From contig NC_089494.1 in NCBI RefSeq assembly GCF_036850765.1, positions 1,116,001 to 1,180,000 on the forward strand: a stretch of 64,000 nucleotides of DNA. The letters run 5' to 3'. The stretch comes from Saccopteryx bilineata (Eukaryota; Chordata; Mammalia; Chiroptera; Emballonuridae). A model generated the notes under the pieces. That model worked only from the letters and a program-made list of their open reading frames with translations. It was not told the origin of the DNA and ran no database searches. The position numbers were made by a program, and so were the translations under genes. Shown in pieces: positions 32,521-44,800 of this stretch (its first letter is position 1; each line of letters starts with the position of its first letter).

Positions 32521-33995
32521 GTGTAGAGAAACGGCGGGGGGGGGGCATCACAGATTGTTATCCGGTCCTTGACTGGTGCTCTCCATATGGTCCTGGTAAA
32601 CCGCCTGCTTTTGTGTATTAATACAAAGCTACTTGTAACTGCATTGCCGCTCAGGTGCTTCCGTACGGTTTCATGCTTATTATGCCATCTGTTATCTGCT
32701 TCCTAATAAATTGCCCTTTGAAATTTCTACATTTTATTTCCCTTTTTATTGTAAAGTGTGTTTCATGTAAATAAAGCTATTTGCCGTGAACTTTTCATCA
32801 TTTCTTCCTAGGCCAGTATTTTTGTCGTTTTTATTTTCCTTAATCATTTAATTTTTAAAGTTACAGTCATGTCCCCAAAATTATCATTTAATGTCCACAC
32901 TGTTGCCTCTTCAGTAAGATTTACTAAAAAGACCTCTTCAATAGGTTTTTCTGATGGCCAGTGCCTTTCAGGGAATGGTTTCAGTGAAAAGTAACTTGTT
33001 TTGCAGCATTACATATATTTAGTTGCAGTTTCAATATCTAACAGTAAAATTTTTTTTTCTGATTCATCTCCATTGTTTACTTAAAATTTGCTATTTATTC
33101 TACCAGGGGTTATTCTTCAGTAGTGACACCCCCCCCCTCACCCATGCACTTAGTATTGGATAAATCTGACAAAATGAACCTATACAATCTCTGGATGATC
33201 TTGATTCTCTCCGTTTCAGCTACAGCCACCAAGCATTGGTAACTGTCAGGTCTTTATTGCAACCTGGGCTCTTGAACATTGGTCTGCATTGGCTGCCCCC
33301 CAGAGGCCCTCCCAGAATCATTTTCCCTCTTCTCCCCTCAGGACAGACTCTTAACTTTCTTAGGATGGAGAGACAATGGAATTCCCATTTTCCCAACTTC
33401 GTGGGAGCCGCCCAAGTAGATTTTCTGCTCCCAGTTCCAGAAGTGGGTCCTGGTTACCTCTAGCCAATCAGTAAAGGTGTTTTCCCGTGGCTGATTCATC
33501 AGAGGGCTTAGGCTCTCATGATCCAAAGAGGTGAGAAGCATGGAGGTAGGTAGGTCTCCATTTTCTCCTTAACACCACAGGGGAGGGCAGCTTTGAGTGA
33601 ATTCCAAATTGGGAAACACAAGGACCTTGACATGAATCAAACCAAACCTGAAGACCTCCGCATTCTGCACTATTTGGTTTCCTGAGCCAGCAAATCACCC
33701 CTTTTTGTTGCAGGATGAAGTGCGTTTTCTATTCCAAGGCCTCCTACCTGATACTTCACGTTTCCTCATTCCATTGAGTTAAGGAATGGGTAACAAATCT
33801 ATCTCATCTATTTTCTCCACCTTGATTGCTATGTTTAGTTTGGGCCACCCTCTTCTGGACCTGACACCAGCTTCCTGAGGGGAGCCTTTCTGCCCCCTCC
33901 AACTGCAGTTTGGGAAGCTGAGCAGAGACAAACAGCTGTCTGTGAACTTTGTTTATGAAAACAGTCAACTAAAACTTCAAAGTATCCTACAAACC
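32521..33995. other. AT-rich spacer without recognised gene
   Basis: AT-rich sequence with no exon or repeat I can name with confidence; a poly-T run lies at 33051-33060. Open frames are short and without family resemblance. Old LINE or LTR remnants are possible. Confidence 0.45.
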
Positions 33996-34228
33996 TGTTG
34001 TGGATTGAATGGTGAAGTCCTAACTGCTGGTGCCCGTTCATGACCTTATTTGAAAATAGGATCTTTGCAGATGTAGTGAAGTACTGGATTTATAAGTCCA
34101 CTGGACTAGTAAGTATCCTTATAAGGAGAGGAAGGTCTGGAGACCCTAACACAGAGGAAGGAATAACTTGTTAATTTCAGCCTCCCAGTTTGTCATGCTC
34201 TGTTACAGTAGCTTCAGGAGACTAATAC
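33996..34228 (+). mobile_element. MLT1/MST-like ERVL-MaLR LTR fragment
   Basis: Recognisable phrases in order: 'tgttgtggattgaatggtg', 'gaccttatttgaaaatagg', 'atctttgcagatgtagtgaa', 'tatccttataaggagaggaa', 'ttcagcctcccagtttgt' and 'ttacagtagcttcaggaga' then 'ctaata'. This is the typical layout of an ancient mammalian MaLR LTR with internal deletions. Confidence 0.75.
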
Positions 34229-35040
34229 TTCACCCAGTATAAAAGACTAAACAATAGTTGTGTGTTTTTTAAAAATAAAAATAACTATCTCTGGCAATTT
34301 GGTGAGATTGGGAAAAAATTCTAAATACTAAAACGTGGTCCAAAAAGAAAAGGTGTTTTGGAAACTTCTATACATTGGGAAAAAAATAATGCATCTCTAT
34401 CTCCCTCCCCACCCCACCACCAGGGAAGTCCCAACTGCTTCAGCTACAGAAAGTCTTTGTACTGTTTCCCACCTTTGTGTTTTTGCACATACTTGCCCAG
34501 TTCCCTGAAGTGTGCACTCTCTCTCCTGGTCAGAGAACTCCTATGCGTCCTCTGGAACCCTGCTCAGAAATCTCTCCATAAAGTCCTTCCCAGTGACCAT
34601 GGGCCCTACCTCACCTTGTTCCCCACCATACCACGAGCTCCCCTCCGTGCCTTCCACGAACATCGATTCAACAGATGGCTTTAGACTCTGGGCAGAGCTT
34701 GATCAAATACCAGCTCTACCGCGACCAACCGTGGACAAGTTCATTTATCCCTCGGTTGTGCCTCAGTGTCCTCAGGGCTCTCTTTGGGCGTCCTTGGGAG
34801 CACTTCGCCCTGTGTCCCCCTGGGAAGCCCTTGCTCCAGAGGCTGACCCGCTCAGTCTTCTGCTGCACGTCGAGGTCGGGGTCACGAACGACCTGCTGGG
34901 TCCCTGCGCTCTCGCCAGCAGCACTCGCGGAGGTGCAGGACCGTTGAAAGGCACCGAGTGGGGGACACCAAGTGGGAGCAGGCGGAGGGGCCAGGGGGCC
35001 AGGAATACTGTGCGGTCACAGACAGGCACACCTGGCACCC
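34229..35040. other. Spacer with a MIR fragment
   Basis: At about 34680-34790, 'gactctgggcagagcttgat' followed by 'ataccagctctaccgcgac' and 'ttgtgcctcagtgtcctc' reads as a MIR SINE in plus orientation; L2-like sequence may precede it. No gene recognised. GC content rises toward the ANKMY1 promoter. Confidence 0.5.
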
Positions 35041-35335
35041 ACCGACCCACGGGCGCCGGGGGCGAGTCTGAGTGCTGAGGGGCGTGCCTGTGGGCGTGTC
35101 TTGGCGAGGCCGGGCGTGGGATTGGCGGAGACAGAGAGAGCTGGGCGGGTACGTGGGCGGGGCCCGGTCTCCAGGGAAACCCGACGCTCCCGGGCTCTCC
35201 AGCGTGGTGGCGGCAGTGGAGGAGGCTGGTGACCCGTCTGCTTTGCTGCTGCTGCTGCGGCGAGCTCGCCGAGCCTCGGAGCCACCCCGCGGCAGGAGCG
35301 CGGTCGGGATCCCCGCGGAGAAGCAGCTAGTCGCG
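35041..35335 (+). promoter_or_regulatory. ANKMY1 promoter and noncoding first exon
   Basis: CpG-rich block with GC boxes (GTGGGCGGGGCC) and an X-box-like site at 35167-35180, followed by a likely untranslated exon ending at the donor TCGCG|gtgagc (35335/35336). Joined to the acceptor at 35879, the reading frame of exon 2 is open back into exon 1 but meets no ATG before a stop at 35230-35232. Exon 1 is therefore taken as 5' UTR. The transcription start is not determined. Confidence 0.6.
35167..35180. promoter_or_regulatory. X-box-like RFX motif at the ANKMY1 promoter
   Basis: GTCTCCAGGGAAAC has the architecture of an RFX X-box (GTNNCC, 2-bp spacer, RGNAAC). It departs from the strict consensus at one position in each half. 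It sits about 155 bases upstream of the first-exon donor. Confidence 0.4.
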
Positions 35336-35896
35336 GTGAGCCGAAGTCCGGGGAGCGGGGATCTCCGAGCTCCGTGGAGGATGGTGATGGGGGCCTAGGC
35401 GTGAGTCACACGACCCCGGGGGAGGTGCAGAAATAGTTCTGGGACCTGACATGCGTGGTAGGCTGGCTCTGAGTTCGGGGCTGGCTGGTAATCGTACCCC
35501 AGCGCCCGGTCCCGTCGCCCTCGCGGGCTGGCTCCCGCGGACCCCGGGGGAAGGGAGAGCCCGCTCACTGTGTCCCGCTCTCGGGCAATTAGCTGGCGCA
35601 GGGCTGACCCCACCACATGGATCTAACTTGTGGTCGTGGGAGGGTGGCCCCGATGGTCCTTCCTGTGGTTCTCACAATACAGAAGGGACAGGAACACCGT
35701 TGAAGCTCTGGCAAAAGTGTCGGGGTTCTAACACAATGTGACTGGGGTGGGGGCGCAGCCTTAGTCCCGGTCGGGCTAGGTAGGGGGGCGTTTCTCCAAG
35801 GCCGATGGGGCTCTGGGCGGTCAGTGGGCGTCGGCTAGGAGCCCTGAGAGCTAATGTGGGTCTCCGGCTTTGCTTCCAGGTTCAAAGACGAGAGAC

Positions 35897-38800
35897 ATGG
35901 AAGGTGGTTATTCCTCAGCCTTATTTTACAAAGTCCCAAATGATGACCGGCTGGAGGGGAAGGGCAGCGAGAGTGCTGCCTCTGAGGATTCAAGGACCCT
36001 GGACAGCTCCATGCTCTTCAGTAAAAGGTGTGGGAACCCGACCCTCCCACAGCGAGGTCTGAATCTGACCGCGGAGACCAGATTTAGATGGCGTTCAGCT
36101 TTGGGGCGGGTGTTAAGAAATCGCTAAAAGTTATTTTATCCTTCAAAAAACTAGTCTCTGGGCCCTGGCCGGTTGGCTCAGTGGTAGAGCGTCGGCCTAG
36201 CGTGCAGAAGTCCCGGGTTCGATTCCCGGCCAGGGCACACAGGAGAAGCACCCATCTGTTTTTCCACCCCTCCCCCTCTCCTTCCTCTCTGTCTCTCTCT
36301 TCCCCTCCTGCAGCCAAGGCTCCATTGGAGCAAAGATGGCCTGGGCGCTGGGGATGGCTCCTTAGTCTCTGCCTCAGGCGCTAGAGTGGCTCTGGTCTCA
36401 ACAGAGCGACGCCCCGGAGGGGCAGAGCATCGCCCCCTGGTGGGCGTGCCGGGTGGATCCCGGTCGGGCGCATGCGGGAGTCTGTCTGACTGTCTCTCCC
36501 CGTTTCCAGCTTCAGAAAAATACAAAAAACAACAACAACAACAAAAAACCCTAGTCTCTGGGGAAATAGGAAAGCCTCAATATTGTGTCAACAGCCACTG
36601 TGGAAAATTACCATAATGGGTGACTGCCCCTCCACCCCCACCCCACCTGATCTTTGCACCTTCCTCCTAGGCCGCCCCATTCTTCCCCTGCCTTTTCACT
36701 CATAACCTCAGGGCACTGGCTTTATTTTCTGCTGTACTTTTAGATAGCAAGAACAGGAAAGAGGCAAGCCCTCCCTGGTACGTGTTCTCTGCCCCTGTTG
36801 AGCGCCCGCCCGCCCACCCACCTCTGCATCCTTCCTTCATCTCACGAGCTCTCTGTGGCCCATCCAGCTGCCCTCAGACCACATCCCTCAGTCTGAAGCC
36901 CCCTCCCCTTGTTTAGCCTGTTCATTGGTCCCCAGCATCTGTCCAGGCTCCGCCTCCTGCCCAGCTCTGGGTGGGTGCTGCTGGCTCACAAGGGAAGACC
37001 CTGTTGGTGGGAGACACTTGGGGTTGGTGGTAGAGACGAGACTGGGCCAGCAAACAGCTGGTGTGGGCAACCGTGGGCCCACTGCCTGGTCCTGCCTCCA
37101 AGGCTCCCATGCCATCACCCTGGCTAGACAGGCTGGCTGTGCTGTGTGACCCCAGGCAACCACCACACCCTCTCTGCCTCAGTTTCCCTTTTTGGAGAAT
37201 GGCGATACCAGTAGTTTGTGCCCTGGGGTTGTTGGGAGGGTGAAGTGGGGTGGAGTGGGGTTCTTGACACACAGTCACTCTCAAGACCCCTGGCCAGTTG
37301 GCTCTTCCCTCCCACTACCCTACATCCCCCCTCAGGAGCATGCCAGAGGATCTGGAGGAGAAGGAGGAGGAGGAGGAGGAGGAGGAGGAGGAGGAGGAGG
37401 AGTCTGAGGACCCTCTTAGGGAGCAGGACCTGAAGGAGGCGTACGTGCAGCTGGTCCAAGGTGTGCAGGAATGGCAGGATGGCTGTGTCTACCAAGGGCA
37501 GTTCGGGCTGGACATGAAGCTGGGGTATGGAGAATTCTCGTGGCCCACCGGCGAGGTAACTGGCTTCTGATGCTTCCTTCCCTCCTTGCCCAGGGCTTGG
37601 CCAACTAGGGACTCTCTCTCGCCTTCTGAGCGGGGTGTGATATGAACTCATAGGTCCAGCAATAGTGAGACCTGGAACTTGCCCTGAGCTGGAAAGAGCC
37701 TCCAGACCTCATGTGACCAGGGCAGAGGCAGGAGGCAGGGACCTGAGCCGGTGCTGGGCCTCTGTCAGTGACTGTTGGTCACCAGGACATTCATGACTCC
37801 AGCACTGACTCCTGTTCAGATTTGTTTCTTAGTTCTCTTCTACCTGACATTGTGGTGTCTCGGTCGCACCGCCCTCTCATGGTCGTGGGTGTGTGTGGAT
37901 ACATCCTGTTTCTTCCTGTCAAGGGAGAGCATGCAGAGGGCCTGGCAGGGATCTGTGGGTCCACCAAACAGATGCTTATGCAGCTGTGGATGCCTGTGAA
38001 TCAGAGAGGCTGGAAGGCAGAGGGTGTGCCACTCTCCAGCAGTGACCTTGAACATGTTAACTGTTTTGAAGAACAGGACCAAGCACGTCCACTCCTCTTT
38101 TGTCTGTGTGGAGGCCGAAGGAGGGGTGGATGGAAGCTTGGGGGCATCACCCAGTGCTGGGCGTGGGCAGATGGCTCTCATGCTGAGGGTTAAGTCATCA
38201 CCTACAGTTCTACACAGTTTGCAGTGTAGACTTGTCTATTTTAGTTGCATAGACGCTGATACTTTCCACGTCACTGTACACATCGAATGTTGGTGGAAGG
38301 TGGCTGTCCCTAGCTTATGGCCTCTCTGCTTGCCAGTGTCCGGCACTGCCAGACTCTCAGGAGAGAGTTCCAGAAGGACCGGAATTAGACCTGGTTGAAA
38401 TGAAAAGGGCCTTGTTGTAAACCCATCACAGGGCTCCATAGCCCTCTGCATGACTGGGTTTAGGGTTCTAATGACCTACCCTTTCTCTCCTCACCTTCAT
38501 GGGTGAAGCAGGGCAAAACTGACCTCCTGCCATCTGGCAAACCCATGGGGGTGGCATCACACACTCTTGGAAGAGAGAAAAGGCCCCAGCAGGACCCTAG
38601 TCTGACTTGGGGATGGGTCCTGTGACCTAACCCAAATCACATCTGGGGCTAGGGATCAGGAGTCCTCTGGTTGTCCAGGCTTGGTCACATGTGCAGGGGA
38701 TAGCATGGTCAGTGCACTGAAAAACCGGTGGCGGAGTCATCACAATTGCCAGAAGAAAGAGAAGGGACACTAAGCAGGCAACAGTAGGTGCCCTTCCTGC

Positions 38801-41800
38801 AGAACAAGGACAGTGGACTGAGTGCTGACCAGCCTGCCTCTGGTGCGGAAGGCAGCCAGGGTCTCAGTGGAGGGGCAGGTTCCAATAAGCCCACCCCTGA
38901 CCCAGATGGAGGCCCACATCCACAGCCTTAAGAATGAGAAGTTTTGAGTCAAAGCCACATCTATGTTCCTAGGCCGAGTGCACAGGCCATGCGGATGACC
39001 CGGAGGCTGGCTCCCTCTCCACTCCCTGGGCTAGCCTGCTGTCCATGAATCTGAGTGGAGGCTGGGCAGGATGAGAGCTGAGCCCAGCCCACAGCTGAAT
39101 TTACAACCCCAACTGTCCCCATTTATGCTGGCCTGGAGTGGTGGCTCAGCTGGCAGCCTGTCCTGTAGGGTTCTGGGTGGTGAGGGACAGCTTCTCAGAC
39201 ATGCTCATCACAGAGTTCTCTATCCACAGTCCTACCGGGGGCAGTTCTACCGGGACCACCGCCATGGCTTTGGCACCTACACATGGCCAGATGGCTCCTC
39301 TTTTACTGGCATGTTTTATCTCAGCTACCGAGAAGGCTACGGCACCTTGTACTTGAAGACAAGCCTCTTCCAGGTGAGGGGTGTGGCCCCCGTTTGGAAG
39401 GATGGGGCTTCCACTCACAGCTGTGGTGCTGCGTCTGCCTACGTTTCTCTGAGTTCCAACAATGCCGGTTTTAACTATTAACAAATTTTTTCATTTGTGC
39501 TGTCTCATAAAATATAATAGTTTCAGAATAACAAGACAGTCTCATTGCCACCATTATGGTTTCCAGGGACAGTTCAAGACTTCTGGGCCATTCCTTTGTC
39601 GACTGGCCTGTCCCAGCAGGGATGTGGGTTTAAATCACACAAAGTGATTCCCCTTTGGGACTAACCCACCCCCCAAACATAGAGCCACCTTCACTTGTGT
39701 TAGTTTGCTTTCATGTTTTGGAATTCTGTTGTTAAAATCTTGCTCTCGTTTAGTTTTGGAACTATAGGCAAAAGTGATATTTTCCTGGTCAAATCTAGCA
39801 AACAAGTCCGCCCAGAGGAGTCCCCTCTTTTCTTTACCATCTTCAGCCCTCCCTCGTCACTGTTGATGTTGTACAGCTCGATCTATATATCTACCAACTT
39901 TGAGCACATATGCACACATATTCCTTCCCCCCTCCCCGGGGCCGCACACTCTCCCTCCTTTCCTGTGGTTCCGCGGGAGGGCTGGCGACAGGCGGATAGC
40001 CCGCAGACAGTGCTATAATCACGGCCTGCTCACGGATCCTGCCATGTTTGCCGGTGACCTCTGGGATGCTTTCCTAGGAATGAGGTTGTTTGCTCAAAAG
40101 TAAACACTGCAGGCCCTGGCCGGTTGGCTCAGTGGTAGAGCGTCGGCCTGGCGTGCAGAACTCCCGGGTTCGATTCCCGGCCAGGGCACACAGGAGAAGC
40201 GCCCATCTGCTTCTCCACCCCTCCCCCTCTCCTTCCTCTCTGTCTCTCTCTTCCCCTCCCGCAGCCGAGGCTCCAGTGGAGCAAAGATGGCCCGGGCGCT
40301 GGGGATGGCTCCTTGGCCTCTGCCCCAGGCGCTGGAGTGGCTCCGGTCGCGACAGAGCGACGCCCCAGATGGGCAGAGCGTCGCCCCCTGGTGGGCAGAG
40401 CGTCGCCCCCTGGTGGGCGTGCCGGCATGCGGGAGTCTCTGTCTATCCCCGTTTCCAGCTTCGGAAAAATACAAAAAAAAAAATAAAAAAAAATTAAAAA
40501 GTAAACACTGCAGACCCTGCGAAAGAAGATGTCTACTAAGAAGGGCTTTTGGTGGCTAACTGGGTTCCAGTTAAAACAAACAAACAAAACCAGGGCCTAG
40601 CAGCCATTTCCACACAGGGGCCTCATACAAATTTGCAGGCAGAAGCCTACACTCAACCACCTTCCTCGGCTCTGAACTGGCTGCCCGCACTGTTTCTGCC
40701 CCTGAGCCCGCCTTTATAAAGGAGTCCCTGGAATCTTATCTCAACCAATAGGACTGAGGCTCTCCCCATTCAATTGGAGCCCTGCAGCTATAGCCCTCGT
40801 CAACATCTTCACTGGCCAATCAGAGCAGCTCCATTTTGACCAATCAGGACAGTGTCTTTTGGACCAATCAAACTACAAGAATTTGCAATCCTCATTTGCA
40901 TGAGGATGGACCAATCAGGGACAAGGGGCAGGGACTTCTAGTTATATCAGCCAACGCCCCTTGGGGACTGGGAGCATGCTTTCCACCAGAGAATGAGTTT
41001 CCATAGGTGAGGTTAAACGCCCATATCTGATGCTATATCTTGCCTTTTGCCCTTTAGAGCAGGGAGGTGCTGTCTAGCCAGAGAGGGACCTGGCCCCAGG
41101 GCTGCCCCAGAGTTGTGCTGTATCGCAGTTGAGCTATTTCACATCAAATAAAGTTTTCTTCTTGACTGTACCTTAAATTGGGGACTGGCACCATTTCTGT
41201 TCAAGTTGAATTGGTGCCAGTGACCATCTGTTGATAACACAGACTAAAACAGAAAATTAAACACCTGCAGGCGGTTGTCTGTGGACCCACCCTCCCTATT
41301 TAACCACTGGGTGAGGATGATTAGCACTGTGTGCTGCTGTGTGACCACATTTGCGATTATAGCTCTGTGAGAGGTTATTTCCTCACTAAAGTGACTAGAC
41401 CTGGTGCCCCTAGGTCTGGGGTCCAAGCAGCTCGGACCCTGCATAGATCTTCAGCCACTGCCTGTCCCTCGACCCACTTTTCTTGCCCTGCCTCCAGTCT
41501 TTCTGCCAAGTACATAAATCGTAGTGGCCTTGCATCTACTCAGCAAGCCAGCGCTATGTGCTACGCCACCCATCTCACCTCTGTCCACACCTCGTCCTCC
41601 CTCTCACCTCACCTGGCCACCGTCACAGAGTTTGTCTGGTGGCACTTGTGTCCATTGTAATTCTAGATTCTTCCAGAAATACCCCAATCCCTTCGTGTAA
41701 TTCATTCCGTCTTCTGCCACCCGTTGTGGACTGGGGTCTTCTTCATTGGCGGCACCTGTGCCCCGAGCCTACCGGCAGAGCTGCTCAGATGTGTGTGTTG

Positions 41801-44800
41801 AACGGTTGGAGAACGGACATAGGAGCTGGTGATTCTAGTTCACCGATGAGGCTGTGCTCAGGGAGTGACCCGTGGGTCCCGCTGTTTCAGCTGGGGATGG
41901 TTTCTCCTGCCTTCCCATGACCTCCAGGCGTCCTTCAACACCCTTGCAGGGAAGATCCCGTGCAGGGAACTCTGGTCTCAAGTTCCCTTGTCCGGGGGGC
42001 TGCATTGTTGCCCATTGTTTCTCATCTCTTCCTCCTGGCTCTTCTGTCTCCGTACCTGGTGGAAGCATCCAGAAAGGAGCAGGAATTGCTGCTTTTTTTC
42101 TTTTTCATTTTTCAGAAGCTGGAAACGGGGAGGCAGTCAGACTCCCGCATGCGCCCGACCGGGATCCACTGGGCACGCCCACCAGGGGGCGATGCTCTGC
42201 CCCTCCGGGGTGTCCCTCTGCTGCATCCAGAGCCATTCTAGTGCCTGAGGCAGAGGCCACGGAGCCATCCCCAGCGCCCGGGCCATCTTTGCTCCAATGG
42301 AGCCTCGGCTGCGGGAGGGGAAGAGAGAGACAGAGGGGAAGGAGAGGGGGAGGGGTGGAGAAGCAGATGGGTGCTTCTCCTGTGTGCCCTGGCCGGGAAT
42401 CGAACCCAGGACTCCTGCACGCCAGGCCGACGCTCTACCGCTGAGCAAACAGGCCAGGGCCGAATTGCTGCATTTTTCCAGGTTCATGGGCAGCAAGGCT
42501 GGGCTCCTCCTCCTCCTCCTCCTCCTCCTTCTTGGCCAAACCTGCTGGGGTCTGTCTGACCCAGAGCTCGATGCCTCCGCCCACACACTGCTGGGGCACC
42601 TGAGCTGGGTGCCCCGTGTTAGAGCTGAAATGAGCCTATCATGGCATCCCCAACACACCTCCACCCGAGAACCTGGTCCTGTCTGCACCCTCTCAGAAAG
42701 GCCACCTCTGACCACGCTGGGTCCGCAGTACATCCTCCCTGGAAGCGTCCGGTTCTGCATGGGCGTCCCTGTGCCTGGGACATCCAAAGCCTCAACGACT
42801 CTTTGTTGAGGGGATGAGTACATTTCTTAGGAATAAGTCCTCTTCTTTTAATTTTGAGAAACTGGCCGCAAAGCCTACCACCCTGCTGAGTCCCCCTCCG
42901 TCCCACCGGCTCCTGTTTCGCAGGGGCTGTACAAAGCAGACACGCGGTTCGGGCCGGGCATCGAGACCCACCACGACAGCAGCCAGGACGTGGGGCTCTG
43001 GTTCCGGGAGCACTTGGTCAAGCTGTGCACGGAGACACCCAGTGGCTTCTCCATCCGCAGTCGCCCCGAGTTCGCGGGCTTCCTGGCCCACTCTCCTGCG
43101 AGAAGCCGCCTTTCCGAGGAGGAGGAGGCCATGCGGTGGGACCTGCACGAGGAGCAGGACCCGTTTTTCTATGACTACAAGAGGCTCCTGCTGAACGATG
43201 ACCTCACTCTGCCTCCGGACGTGTCTGTCTACTCGACCGACAACACCCACATGCCCGTGACCCGCTCCTTCCTCAGGGACCTGGACGCCCGGATCTTCCT
43301 GCGTGATGTCCCTCCAAGTGCGGAGGACGACGAGCCCTGGCTCATCAAGAACGAGACCCCTTTGATGGTGAAAATGCAGAAGCAAGCTTACAAGTTCAGG
43401 TGATTGGGGCTGCTATTCTTCCCGGCGTTGGACGGTCCCCTCTCCTGGCTGAGTGGCTCTTGGGGTCTTTGTCACGTTGACATCAATAGGCTTTTCTTTT
43501 TAACTGACGAATGCAACCAGTGATGAGGGGGCTGGAGAGCTGATGCTGGGGCTTGTAGGCTGAGATACACACACACGCAGGAGGGCTGTGGGCGTCATGG
43601 GAACCGCTAGCCTGACGCTGGGGGAGGAGTGGTCAGGAGGCGGCTCGGTGAGGGTGCAGTCCCAGCCTGGAAGGGGGTGTGGAGTGAGGTCAACCCCCGA
43701 GACCACGGCGTCGAGATCACATCCTGGGGCTGGGGGCGCGGACCTGGTCCACATTTCCTCCGTGGAGGTCAGAGCCACTGCCCCCGACGTGTGCAGGGTC
43801 ATGTCTGTGATTACATGGCCCAGTCCCTGCACAAGGTTTACACAAAGAGGAGGAATTGTTACTGCCATAATGTCTTTTTTTTTTTTTTACACGGACAGAG
43901 AGAGAGTCAGAGAGAGGGATAGACAGGGACAGACAGACAGAAACAGAGAGAGATGAGAAGCATCAATCATCAGTTTTTCGTTGTGAGACCTTAATTGTTC
44001 ATCGATTGCTTTCTCATATGTGCCTTGACCGTGGGCCTTCAGCAGACCGAGTAACCCCTTGCTCTAGCCAGCAACCTTGGGTCCAAGCTGGTGAGCTTTT
44101 GCTCAAGCCAGATGAGCCCGCACTTAAGCTGGCGACCTTGGGGTCTCGAACCTGGGTCCTCTGCATCCCAGGCCGATGCTCTATCCACTGTGCCACCACC
44201 TGGTCAGGCCTGCCATAATGTCTTAATATTGATCTGGCCAGAGACCCAAGCATTGAGGAACAGGGCAGGAGTGGGCTGGGGGCTGGCTGGGCCTCTGGCT
44301 TCTCCAAAGATGGCTGGGAAAGATGGCACTGCTCTGCTGGTCTTCAAAGACACCCCCATCTCACAGCCCTCGGAGAGTTAGCAGCACCAAAGAGGAACTG
44401 AGTTCTTAAATAAAAATTTCAAGAATATGTTCATCCCTTAAACATTGTCTTCAGATAGCACTAAATTCTTTTAGGTGCATATTTGGTGAGCACAAGTGGT
44501 TACTTATGATCCACTCATATACCCACCCACCCATCCACCCACTTATTCATCCATTGAGTCTTCAGTGCATCACTCCATCCGTCATGCAAACACCAGCTGA
44601 GCCTTTAGTTGTTGGCAACTACTGGGTACAGAAGCTCCATGAAACCACAGGTTCCTGGCCGTGAGGGAGGCCGTGTGTTCCCGGCCGTGAGGGAGGTTGT
44701 GTGTTCCTGGCTGTGAAGGAAATTGTGTGTAACAGGAGGTTTGGTGTGTGTGGTGAATGGGCCGTGGGACTTGCACGTTCTCCACTCAGACAGGAAAGTG

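Noticed and set aside
42297..42809. 170-codon plus-strand frame starting in a SINE
   Set aside because: The first part is the reversed SINE and the rest is intron. No family resemblance is seen.
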